DNA of 9,602 nt from Opitutus sp. GAS368 (GCA_945862035.1 CAMAXB010000103.1:1-9602), one strand, 5' to 3'; shown: positions 1 to 6,924, counted from the stretch's first letter. Made by a program: numbers and translations. Notes: generated by a model from the sequence alone, not told the origin.

Positions 1-118
1 GCCCACGATCCCACGCCAAAACGAACGGATCAGTCGCCAGCCACGGCAAGGGGTATGGAGGGTTTTGGCCGCATGCAATATTCGCTACTGCTCTGACTGA
101 CATGACTTTGTGGTAAGA

Positions 119-1465
119 CTATTCTGGCTCCGCGGTTCCCTCAACCACCCAGGCCTTGGCCTCGGGCACTTCGTCCAGAAACACTTTCAGCACCGCACTG
201 AGGTGCTCCGCATAGCGGAAATGCGCCCCCATGCCGGTCCGAAGTTCGGCCTCATAGATGAACTTGTCCGCCTGCGTGCTGTGCTCGAAGGGCGTCTGCG
301 CACCGAGCAGCAGCGAGTAAACATAGGCCGGCGAGCCCCGGCGCATGAGCTCGCGCGTGAGCTCCGCCTGCGCATCGAGCAGGGGCTGGTGCGCGGCATG
401 GCTGATCTCCGGTGGAAGATAAAAACCCGCCTGAATCAACGGAGCGTAACGGTGGCCGGTGCGATGGCGGTTCAGATCCCGCAATTCAGCCAAAGCCATG
501 TTGTTCCAAGCGAACGAGACCCGCATCCGCCGGGTGGCCAGGCCTTGGTGGCCATAACGATTGGCCCGATGACGCAACGCCTCCGGGACGGGCTGCTCCT
601 GCGTCAGCCAAGGCGGGGCGTCGCGGTCAACCTTGACCCAGACTTGGTCGGCCAACGGGGCGGTGGACATCCGTGCGAGACCCAGGGAAAGGCTCGCCGC
701 GAGCTCCTGCTCGGCCTGACGCTGGTAGGACGGTTCGGCGGAGCTGTGGCGCATTAGCCGGGGTGACTGCTTGAGGAGTTCCTCCCGGATGAGGTGCGCA
801 GCGGCACGGGCCTCGGGGTGACCGAGCGAATCGAGGTGCTTCACCGTCTGGGCCCACATGCGAGACGACTGCACCAGACCTAGATTCGTGCGGGTGGCGA
901 AGGGGATGAAGTAACGGGCGCGATCCAGCGCGTAGTTCTTGCGGAGCCGCGTCACCACGGCGGGCTTAGCGTCGGGGGGCAGGCGGACGAGGTCCGGCTG
1001 GGCCAGCGCGGCCGCATCGAGGCGGGCGTACTCGGCGTGGTAGGCGGCGAAGGACCGCGCCATGACATCGGACCATTGGGCGGCCAGATCGTCGGGGATA
1101 CCGAGTTCGGCGGCGGTGGGGAGATTGGCCGCGTCCATCGTGATGTAGCGCGTGCTCGACTCCTGTCCATCGGCCATTTGGGCGATCTCAAACATTTTAT
1201 AGGCCAGCCACATCGACACATCGTCGAGGGCGATGGCGAGGCCACCGGTCAGGCCGCCGATGGAGGCATGGCCGTAGTCGACGAACTTGAGGATGCGGTC
1301 GATCGAGGCGTCGGGGTTGGCGAGGTCGACCTTCTCAAGGATCTTGTGAATGCCCTCGTTGGAGCGCGAGTAGCGGGCCAGGACGGAGGCGAGCAGCTCA
1401 GGCGTGACCTTGGGCAGATCGGCGGCGGACGGGGGCGGGACAAGGGCAAGTCCGGTGATACGCAT
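119..1465 (-). CDS. thyX: FAD-dependent thymidylate synthase, long two-domain ThyX form
   Basis: The predicted protein (448 aa) belongs to the ThyX/Thy1 family, which makes dTMP from dUMP using methylenetetrahydrofolate, FAD and NADPH. Classical ThyX proteins are about 220-250 residues; this one is about twice that and reads as two ThyX-like halves. The N-terminal half has FVDYGHASIGG (61-71) and QESSTRYI (101-108), which resembles the NExSxRY end of the ThyX signature, then ARYFIPFATRTNL (183-195). The C-terminal half has ELRDLNRHRTGHRYAPL (327-343), carrying the RHR that normally starts the signature, and a final FRYAEHL segment (416-422). The signature therefore appears split between the halves. 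The start is the ATG whose complement is at 1463-1465; no Shine-Dalgarno sequence precedes it. It stands alone, 299 bp after the toxin gene on the same strand. Family assignment is firm; that it is active as a thymidylate synthase is inferred. Confidence 0.86.
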   Translation of the reverse strand: MRITGLALVPPPSAADLPKVTPELLASVLARYSRSNEGIHKILEKVDLANPDASIDRILKFVDYGHASIGGLTGGLAIALDDVSMWLAYKMFEIAQMADGQESSTRYITMDAANLPTAAELGIPDDLAAQWSDVMARSFAAYHAEYARLDAAALAQPDLVRLPPDAKPAVVTRLRKNYALDRARYFIPFATRTNLGLVQSSRMWAQTVKHLDSLGHPEARAAAHLIREELLKQSPRLMRHSSAEPSYQRQAEQELAASLSLGLARMSTAPLADQVWVKVDRDAPPWLTQEQPVPEALRHRANRYGHQGLATRRMRVSFAWNNMALAELRDLNRHRTGHRYAPLIQAGFYLPPEISHAAHQPLLDAQAELTRELMRRGSPAYVYSLLLGAQTPFEHSTQADKFIYEAELRTGMGAHFRYAEHLSAVLKVFLDEVPEAKAWVVEGTAEPE

Positions 1466-1539
1466 GCGATGAACGCAAGAAGCCCGAAACGACCGGAAAG
1501 GGAAAGCGGGAAATCCACCGGGTCAAAAGCGACGAGCCC

Positions 1540-1564
1540 CGTCACACCCGAGCCGGGCGTGATG
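1540..1564 (-). promoter_or_regulatory. GC-rich hairpin in the region upstream of thyX
   Basis: TCACACCCG (1542-1550) and CGGGCGTGA (1554-1562) form an inverted repeat with one non-Watson-Crick position (a G-U pair in one strand's RNA) and a 3-nt loop. A wobble and one further pair extend it slightly outward. In the sense of thyX it lies about 75-100 nt before the start codon. A CTTTT run follows about 10 nt later on that strand, too far and too short for a good intrinsic terminator. It could be a weak terminator for the toxin-antitoxin transcript, a leader structure of the thyX mRNA, or chance in GC-rich DNA. Confidence 0.35.
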
Positions 1565-1653
1565 TCCCCACGCAACGTGACGCGGTTCCTCCCGGTTCCC
1601 GCCTTTGTTCGCTATCCATCAAATCACGTGACGACTCGCATCGTGACGATAGG

Positions 1654-1736
1654 TGCAACCCATCACTCCGCTTTATGTGTTACCCATCCTGCCGGATCGT
1701 ACGATCTGTTACCTATGTCCCTGGATCATACCGATC
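1654..1736. repeat. Tandem imperfect repeats of about 30 bp, resembling an insertion-sequence end
   Basis: Two adjacent units occupy 1678-1706 (29 bp) and 1707-1736 (30 bp). Both begin TGTTACC(C/T)AT and both end GGATC(G/A)TAC(C)GATC. The first contains a perfect 12-bp palindrome, GATCGTACGATC (1695-1706). A third, more degenerate unit beginning TGCAACCCAT lies just before at 1654-1677. Tandem sites of this kind are typical of multi-site transposase-binding ends, such as those of IS21- and IS481-type elements. No transposase gene is present, so this would be a solo end or a remnant. The repeats are directly seen; the insertion-sequence interpretation is inference and I cannot name a specific element. 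Confidence 0.5.
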
Positions 1737-1764
1737 GAACACGGCACGAGATCACTGGCGATGG

Positions 1765-2793
1765 TCAGGTCGAAGGAGCGGCTCCCGCTTCGTTGAACTG
1801 GCGTGCGAACGCGCCTACGGACCCGAGGACCGCATCAAATTCCACGGTAGGGCCAAAGAACATCTCGGCGCGCATTGCATCGTAGTCCTGGCGCCAGACA
1901 TCAAGTTGGTGGTCAAGCGGCAGTAACCGAAGAGCGCCCCGGCGCATGGTCGCATAGTCCATCCAACTGTAACTGAAGAACACCTGGCGGTGCTCCACCA
2001 CTTGCTCAAAGAGCCCAGGATCGCCCAATGCCTGCGCGGCAACACCGCTGTCGATGAGCCGCCATACGTCATAATAGTGGCGCGCGAGACCGGCCTTGCG
2101 CACAGCTCCGCCAGCGGGCGCCGGGCGGTAAGTCTCCTCATGAAGCAGCAGCACCTTTTCCCAAAAGGTCCGACGCGCTTCCACCGTTCGGACCGCAAAA
2201 GCTGCGTCCTTGATGAGCTCGGGGATAGCCTCGGCAACATAGGGCAGGATCGGGGCAGGCGCAGCCGGCTCGGGCTGGCCACGGGCGCCCATTTCAATTT
2301 TCACGACGGGCCGCAGGTATGGGGAAGGTACGCCAAAGACGCTCGGATACCTGAAGAGGAGCGTTTGCCGGTCCCGATCTTCCTCATCCGTGGCGGCTTC
2401 GAGTGACCACTCGGCACCGGCCGGCAGGAGAGCGCGGAAGCGTTCGGTCAATGCCGGCTTCATTTCCTCGTGGATGCGTCGACTGCACTCCACTTTCAAC
2501 TTTCGCTGCTGGTTGCCGCTCAGCGCTGCGCCGCCGTAGCCGAGGAATTCCCGATCGATGACTAAGTCGATGTCTTCTGAAAAACGCTCGATCAACTTCC
2601 AGGCCTTCGAGAGCGAAGTGCCGCCTTTGAAGGTGAGTCGCTCCGACCAGACCGGTAGCTGGAAAAGTTCACGCAAGGTCCAGCAGACCCACAGGTCCTT
2701 CTCAAGGCTTTGAGCCGGCAGGCCGCGGCGGCCCTGTGCTTCGTCATAGATCGTTCGCAGCCGGTCCGATGGGAGACGGATGAATTCGTTCAT
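1765..2793 (-). CDS. AbiEii/AbiGii-type nucleotidyltransferase toxin
   Basis: This is the toxin half of an AbiE-type (type IV) toxin-antitoxin or abortive-infection pair, a cytoplasmic nucleotidyltransferase. I place the start at the ATG complementary to 2791-2793, giving 342 aa. That ATG forms an ATGA overlap with the antitoxin stop codon; a start 48 nt further upstream (complement of 2839-2841) would add a proline-rich, unconserved stretch. Visible family motifs, numbered from the chosen start, are KDLWVCWTL (32-40), the nucleotidyltransferase FKGGTSLSKAW (55-65), SEDIDLVI (72-79) with the metal-binding Asp pair D74 and D76, KIE (165-167), FWEKVLLLH (210-218) and RHYYDVWRL (238-246). All expected motifs are present and the length is normal, so it looks intact. 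No Shine-Dalgarno sequence is seen, so translation is probably coupled to the upstream gene. The cellular target cannot be read from the sequence. Confidence 0.9.
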   Translation of the reverse strand: MNEFIRLPSDRLRTIYDEAQGRRGLPAQSLEKDLWVCWTLRELFQLPVWSERLTFKGGTSLSKAWKLIERFSEDIDLVIDREFLGYGGAALSGNQQRKLKVECSRRIHEEMKPALTERFRALLPAGAEWSLEAATDEEDRDRQTLLFRYPSVFGVPSPYLRPVVKIEMGARGQPEPAAPAPILPYVAEAIPELIKDAAFAVRTVEARRTFWEKVLLLHEETYRPAPAGGAVRKAGLARHYYDVWRLIDSGVAAQALGDPGLFEQVVEHRQVFFSYSWMDYATMRRGALRLLPLDHQLDVWRQDYDAMRAEMFFGPTVEFDAVLGSVGAFARQFNEAGAAPST

Positions 2794-3413
2794 GGAGATG
2801 ACGAGGTTTGGGCGAGCCGGCGCAGCATTGGGACCATCCATGCCGGGGCAAACGATACGTCCTCCCTCAGCTGTGCCTTGTCCTTATCGGTCAAGCGCTG
2901 GTTCAGGAGACTAAAGGTTGTCTCGCCCACCTGACTTTGACCAAGGTGCCGGAGACCTTGGATGACGAGCCCACTGATTCTGCCAGCAGTCGCCATATTG
3001 CGCGGCGTGGTACGGCGCAGTTGAATAACCTGCTGCCCGAGCCGCACGAGGCGACTGGGACCGTCTGTGAGAAATACGAGCTTCATGGGCACCTGCGTGG
3101 ACAAGCCGAGCAGGTTCGCCGCGTAGGCGCCGGTCGGTTGTATCCGAATGGAATCCCGTCCCTTCAAGGCAGCCACCACGGCATCAGTCGAAGGTGACAA
3201 TAGACCGAGCTGCGGATCCCGTCGCGGATAGTCGTAGAGACCTCGACCGAGCGGCCTAATGGTACCGGCCCGTTTATGGCGCAAAAGCGCGAGAGCGATA
3301 GCGGTCCGGCTGCCCAAGTCATGAAAGGCCGAAGGCGTGAACACCCAACCCGGTCCGTTCTGGTGGATTCGGGCGAGCACGTGAGTATCGGTGGATGTAG
3401 AATGCCTACCCAT
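2790..3413 (-). CDS. AbiEi-like antitoxin / transcriptional regulator (DUF6088 type)
   Basis: This 207-aa protein is the cognate antitoxin of the downstream AbiEii-like toxin. In studied AbiE pairs the antitoxin represses its own promoter and counteracts the toxin without forming a tight complex. The N-terminal part reads as a winged helix: GWVFTPSAFHDLGSRTAIALAL (22-43, core GSRTAIALALL), then a basic turn and GRGLYDYPRR (56-65), followed by LGLLSPSTDAVVAAL (69-83). This is the pattern of the DUF6088 branch of AbiEi-like proteins. The C-terminal part (about 90-207) is a mixed domain with VFLTDGPSR (113-121). The start is the first ATG (complement 3411-3413), directly abutting an AT-rich control region; no Shine-Dalgarno sequence precedes it and no better in-frame start is seen. 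The gene ends in an ATGA overlap with the toxin gene, the usual antitoxin-first order. Confidence 0.88.
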   Translation of the reverse strand: MGRHSTSTDTHVLARIHQNGPGWVFTPSAFHDLGSRTAIALALLRHKRAGTIRPLGRGLYDYPRRDPQLGLLSPSTDAVVAALKGRDSIRIQPTGAYAANLLGLSTQVPMKLVFLTDGPSRLVRLGQQVIQLRRTTPRNMATAGRISGLVIQGLRHLGQSQVGETTFSLLNQRLTDKDKAQLREDVSFAPAWMVPMLRRLAQTSSSP

Positions 3414-3427
3414 TTTTGAAACAAAAA
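3413..3427 (-). promoter_or_regulatory. Inverted repeat overlapping the antitoxin start codon
   Basis: TTTTTG (3413-3418) and CAAAAA (3422-3427) form a perfect 6-bp dyad around a 3-nt centre. The dyad reaches into the first base of the antitoxin start codon. AbiEi-type antitoxins are known to bind inverted repeats in their own promoter, so this is a plausible operator. It occupies the place where a ribosome-binding site would lie, so it could also act at the RNA level. A weak promoter pair lies just upstream on the minus strand (TTGGCT at 3457-3452, CATAGT at 3432-3427, 19-nt spacer); if used, the transcript would be nearly leaderless. Confidence 0.4.
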
Positions 3428-3464
3428 CTATGCTTTTTTCATTTCAAAACAAGCCAAAGGACGA

Positions 3465-3477
3465 TTTCGGAACGAAA
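3465..3477 (-). promoter_or_regulatory. Second inverted repeat upstream of the antitoxin gene
   Basis: TTTCG (3465-3469) and CGAAA (3473-3477) form a perfect 5-bp dyad around GAA. It has the same outline as the dyad at 3413-3427 (T-rich arm, 3-nt centre, A-rich arm), about 50 bp away, roughly five helical turns. Two similar dyads in an AT-rich intergenic stretch fit paired operator sites for the antitoxin. A further direct repeat, TAGTTT twice (3484-3495), lies just upstream. Binding is inferred from the family, not shown. Confidence 0.4.
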
Positions 3478-3841
3478 ATAGACTAGTTTTAGTTTCGGAC
3501 ACAGATGCAATACTATTGCACAAAGCCGAAATTTCAGTCCAGCCCAGAGCGCCCTGGCCCCCTCGGATTGGTCTGCCGCGTCCGGCTCAAGGCGCCTGTG
3601 CGCGTCTTGCGGCGAATCGCGAACTGCTCACACACATCCGTAGCCAATCCAAAGGGGAGCCAATCCGAAGGGGTCAATGCTAACCTATTGACATGATCCC
3701 GGATACTGTGGGTCGAGTGTGCGAGCGAGGGCATTTCCTATTGGGGAGAGACCAGCGCAAAGGGGCAAATGACTTCCCCCTAAACGGCGCGCTTATGAGT
3801 CCTTGCTTGCAGAGCGCCGGAGACATCCGCTCCGTCCGCAC
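3478..3841. other. Intergenic region between nuoN and the antitoxin gene, no gene found
   Basis: Open frames of 63-66 codons exist on both strands (3505-3696 plus, 3534-3734 minus), but neither has a recognisable domain, a ribosome-binding site or a gene-like neighbour arrangement. A TTGACA hexamer at 3688-3693 on the plus strand has no matching -10 box at 16-18 nt. The transcript end of the nuo operon should lie here, on the minus strand. The only nearby hairpins (for example GAGCG at 3812-3816 with CGCTC at 3828-3832) are short and lack a T-run, so no intrinsic terminator can be called. The one clear structure is the 16-bp tandem duplication listed separately. Confidence 0.6.
3642..3673. 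repeat. 16-bp tandem duplication
   Basis: AGCCAATCC(A/G)AAGGGG occurs twice, at 3642-3657 and 3658-3673, directly adjacent and with one mismatch. It lies between the nuo operon and the toxin-antitoxin genes. It could be a slippage duplication, a tandem protein-binding site or a scar left by an insertion. No function can be assigned from the sequence. Confidence 0.8.
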
Positions 3842-5356
3842 TTAACGCAGCATCAGCCAGTCACCGAACGGCCCTTGGTAGAAGCCGAGGATGATCGACG
3901 CCAGGGCGAGACTCGCCAAGGTCAGGCGGGCGGTGATGCTGACCTCGGTGCGGGCTGGGCGGGTGTCCGGCGCGCCTTCGGCTTTCCAGGTCGAGAAGAA
4001 CGCCGCCTTGATCCAGCCGAAATAGTAGTAGATCGAGATCACCACGCCGAAGATCGCCACGCCGAGCAGGCCATAGAGGCCGGCCTTAAAGGCCGCGATG
4101 AAGATCAGGAGCTTGCCCATGAAGCCGGCCAGCGGAGGAATGCCCGCGAGCGAGCCCAGCCCGATCGCCAGCACCGTCGCGAGGAAGGGGTGCGTCTTGC
4201 CGAGGTCGGCGTAGTGGTCGAGGTCTTGGTCGGCGTCATCCATACCCGCCACGTGGGTCATGACCCCGAAGACGGCAAAGGACGCGAGCAGGTAGGCAAA
4301 GAGGTAGAACTGGATCGCCCCCACCGCGAGGGCGCTGTTGGTCGCGGACACCGCCACGACGCCGAGCAGTAGGTAACCGGCATGCGCCACGCCGGAGAGG
4401 CCGAGCAGGCGCTTGACGTTGTGCTGGGTTAGGGCGGCCAGATTGCCGAAGAGGATCGTCGCCGCCGCCATGATCGTGAGAACCGGGGTCGTGAGCGAAG
4501 CGTACGGCGCGAAGGTGCGGACCAGGATCAGGAGGATCGCAAAACCCGCGGCCTTGGAGGCCACGGCCAGGAACGCTGTAACCGGGGTCGGCGCACCTTG
4601 GTAGACATCCGGGATCCAGATCTGGAAGGGAACTGCGCCAACCTTGAAGGCCACGCCCGACAGCACCAGCACGATGCCGATCGAGGCGAGCACGTTGTCC
4701 GGATTGGCGGCGAGGAAGAGGCGCAGGGCATCGAAATTCATCGATTCCGCCGTGTGCGCGGGCAGCGCGGGATTTCCCGCCACACCGTAAAGCAGCACAA
4801 TGCCGAAGAGCAGGAGGCCCGAGCTCAGGGCACCCATGATCAGGTACTTGAGTCCGGCCTCGAGCGACAGCGGATTGGACCGCGTGTAGCTCACGAGGAT
4901 GTAGAAGCCGACCGTGATCGTCTCAAGGGCGACGAAGAGCAGGACGAAGTGATTGGCCTGGGCCAGCAGCATCATCGCGGCCGAGACGACCATCACGATG
5001 TGGAAGAACTCGATCCGCGGCATCTTCTGCTTGGCCAGCGCCACCACGCCGAGGACACTCACCAGAATCGAGCTCAGCAGGAAGAACGCGCGGAGGAACT
5101 GGCCGCTCTCCGTGTGCTTTAGTAGTCCATTGAACGTGGTTTCGCCGAGGTAGCCGGTACGGAAGTTGATGAAGAGCCCGACGAGGATCGCCACCTGTCC
5201 GGCAATCGCGAGGGCGGGGATCAGGTCATGCCGCTTCTTGGGCAGCACGATCTCGAGGACCAGGAGGCCGAGGGCCAGGCAGCCGAGCAGCAACTCCGGG
5301 AGGATCGCCCCCCAGGTGTTGGATGCGGCAGCGGCTTGAAGAAGCTCGTAATTCAT
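3842..5356 (-). CDS. nuoN: NADH-quinone oxidoreductase subunit N
   Basis: This is one of three antiporter-like proton-channel subunits in the membrane arm of respiratory complex I (504 aa; E. coli NuoN is about 485), and the protein is hydrophobic along its length, consistent with about 14 membrane helices. All key charged residues of the channel can be placed: Glu145 in VALETITVGF (TM5), Lys238 in VAFKVGAVPFQIWIPDVYQG (TM7), Lys268 in AVASKAAGF (TM8) and Lys415 in GFMGKLLIF (TM12). The HNVKRLLGLSGVAHAGYLL segment (312-330) is also typical. The ATG start (complement 5354-5356) is preceded by a pyrimidine-rich stretch, not a Shine-Dalgarno site. It begins 23 nt after nuoM ends and is the last gene of the operon here. 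Nothing in it looks damaged. Confidence 0.98.
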   Translation of the reverse strand: MNYELLQAAAASNTWGAILPELLLGCLALGLLVLEIVLPKKRHDLIPALAIAGQVAILVGLFINFRTGYLGETTFNGLLKHTESGQFLRAFFLLSSILVSVLGVVALAKQKMPRIEFFHIVMVVSAAMMLLAQANHFVLLFVALETITVGFYILVSYTRSNPLSLEAGLKYLIMGALSSGLLLFGIVLLYGVAGNPALPAHTAESMNFDALRLFLAANPDNVLASIGIVLVLSGVAFKVGAVPFQIWIPDVYQGAPTPVTAFLAVASKAAGFAILLILVRTFAPYASLTTPVLTIMAAATILFGNLAALTQHNVKRLLGLSGVAHAGYLLLGVVAVSATNSALAVGAIQFYLFAYLLASFAVFGVMTHVAGMDDADQDLDHYADLGKTHPFLATVLAIGLGSLAGIPPLAGFMGKLLIFIAAFKAGLYGLLGVAIFGVVISIYYYFGWIKAAFFSTWKAEGAPDTRPARTEVSITARLTLASLALASIILGFYQGPFGDWLMLR

Positions 5357-5379
5357 CGCGTCGAAAGGAAGAAGATTGC

Positions 5380-6912
5380 TTACCGGGAAACGACCTGGGC
5401 CGCCGGGGCCTCAACGGCCGGGTAAAGGGCGCGCAGGGCCGAGTCGAGGGGCGTGGAGAGGGACTTGGGCCAGAAGCCGATGAAGAGCAGCGCAATGATC
5501 AGGATCAGCGCGGGAATCTTTTCGGACCAGCGGAGATCCGCCGGAGGATGCGCCGCGATCACGCCGTTGAATTGCTCGGAGGTGGGTCCAAAGAAAACCC
5601 GGGCCGCGGAGCGCAGGCCGTAGATGGCGGAGATCACCACGCCCGCGACCGACAGTGCGGTCAGCGTGGGGGAGAAGTCCCACGCCGCCACGAAGATCGC
5701 CAGCTCACCCCAGAAATTGGCGAGGCCCGGTAGGCCGATGCTGGCCATCGTCGCGGTGACGAAGAAGGCGGCGAGGACCGGCGTCTTCTGCGCGAGGCCG
5801 CCCATGTCCGCCATGTCAAAGGTGTGCGTGCGGTGATAGACGCAGGTTGAGAGCAGGAAGAGCAGCGCGACCGAAAGGCCGTGCGCCACCATCATCAGCA
5901 CCACCCCACCCGCGCCGAGGGTCGAAAGGCAGGCGATGCCAAGGAAGGCATAGCCCATGTGCATCACGGAGCTGTAGCCGATCATCTGCTTCAGATCGCG
6001 CTGGGCGATGGTGATGAAGCCGATGATGAGGACATTACCCACCACCCCGAGGACGGCGAGCGGCATGGCCCAGTGGGCCGCGCCGGCCGGAACGAGGGGG
6101 AGCGCGATCTGGATCAGGCCGTAGAGGCCGAACTTCTTGAGCACGCCCGCGTGGAGCATGGCGGCCGAGCTCGGGGCGGCGCCATAGCCGAGGGGCGCCC
6201 AGGTGTGCAGGGGCCAGAGCGAGACCAGCGTGCCGAAGCCCACCATGAGAATCCCGAAGATGTACTTCTGGGTGACGAACTCCATCGGGTGCATCATCAG
6301 CTCCGTGCGGAGCGTGATCATGTCGAAGGTCTCCGCCCCGCTCTTCAGGTAGATCGCGATCAGGCCAATCAGCGAAAGCATCGCGCCGGCGGTGAGGTAG
6401 ATCGTCATCTTCATCGCCGCATAGCTGCGGTCACGTCCGCCCCAGATGCCGACCATGATGAAGGTCGGGATCAGCGCGAGTTCGTGGAAGAAGTAGAAAA
6501 AGAAGATGTCGATGCTGGCGAAGACGCCCATCAGGCCGCCCTGCATGACCAACAGGAGCATCAGGTAGACCTTGAGCCGCTCGGCCCCGGACTGGATGGC
6601 GTAGAGGCCCGCAGCCAGGCCGACGATGCCGGCCATCACATACAGGGGCATCGAGATGCCGTTGAGGCCCAGCGCGAGGGTGAAGCCGAGGTCCTGCAGG
6701 CCGGTGTTGTACCGGGTCATGAACACATAGCTCGCACCCGGATCGCCGGGGAACTGCGACCAGAGCCACACCGCGATCAGCGCCGGCACGCCGAAGCCGA
6801 CGTAGGCGAGCTTGACCGAATGGCGCTTTTGCAGCCCGAGGCCAATGGCCAGGGCCACGACGAGCGGTGTCGCGATGGACAGCAGAAGGGGATCAACAGG
6901 CAGGGTGTTCAT
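5380..6912 (-). CDS. nuoM: NADH-quinone oxidoreductase subunit M
   Basis: This is an antiporter-like proton-channel subunit of complex I (510 aa from the chosen ATG; E. coli NuoM is 509). A GTG one codon earlier (complement 6913-6915) is an alternative start. Conserved features, numbered from the ATG, are Glu144 in FFHELALIP (TM5), the RDLKQMIGYSSVMHMGYAF segment (305-323), HGLSVALLFLL (344-354) and Glu403 in LPGLANFWGELAIF (TM12). The unusual part is TM7-TM8. Where E. coli NuoM has the buried lysine and an LPDAH loop (AVKMP...WLPDAH), this protein has TLVSLWPLHTWAPLGYG: leucine at the lysine position (229) and no Asp or His in the loop. TM8 carries two adjacent lysines (259-260) in GVLKKFGLYG. 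The gene starts 12 nt after nuoL ends and has no visible Shine-Dalgarno sequence. Confidence 0.97.
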   Translation of the reverse strand: MNTLPVDPLLLSIATPLVVALAIGLGLQKRHSVKLAYVGFGVPALIAVWLWSQFPGDPGASYVFMTRYNTGLQDLGFTLALGLNGISMPLYVMAGIVGLAAGLYAIQSGAERLKVYLMLLLVMQGGLMGVFASIDIFFFYFFHELALIPTFIMVGIWGGRDRSYAAMKMTIYLTAGAMLSLIGLIAIYLKSGAETFDMITLRTELMMHPMEFVTQKYIFGILMVGFGTLVSLWPLHTWAPLGYGAAPSSAAMLHAGVLKKFGLYGLIQIALPLVPAGAAHWAMPLAVLGVVGNVLIIGFITIAQRDLKQMIGYSSVMHMGYAFLGIACLSTLGAGGVVLMMVAHGLSVALLFLLSTCVYHRTHTFDMADMGGLAQKTPVLAAFFVTATMASIGLPGLANFWGELAIFVAAWDFSPTLTALSVAGVVISAIYGLRSAARVFFGPTSEQFNGVIAAHPPADLRWSEKIPALILIIALLFIGFWPKSLSTPLDSALRALYPAVEAPAAQVVSR

Positions 6913-6924
6913 CACGAAATCGCG

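Noticed and set aside
110..757. Open frame of 215 codons on the plus strand opposite thyX
   Set aside because: It is fully antisense to a conserved gene, with no recognisable motif.
1037..1885. Plus-strand open frame of 282 codons spanning the thyX start, the repeats and the toxin gene end
   Set aside because: It covers two real genes in antisense and a repeat region. The product has no domain, and the length is explained by GC-rich composition.
3426..3442. A tiny minus-strand frame (ATG AAA AAA GCA TAG) just before the antitoxin gene, considered as a leader peptide
   Set aside because: Four codons in an A-rich stretch are easily produced by chance, and nothing nearby suggests attenuation.
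3688..3710. TTGACA hexamer as a plus-strand promoter
   Set aside because: No acceptable -10 box at 16-18 nt and no plus-strand gene downstream.
3505..3734. Small open frames on both strands of the nuoN-antitoxin gap, considered as a third toxin-antitoxin component
   Set aside because: No ribosome-binding site, promoter or recognisable fold, and AbiE systems are two-gene. The two frames overlap each other on opposite strands.
3803..5122. Plus-strand open frames (3803-4372 and 4598-5122) opposite nuoN
   Set aside because: They are charged, low-complexity antisense shadows of nuoN.
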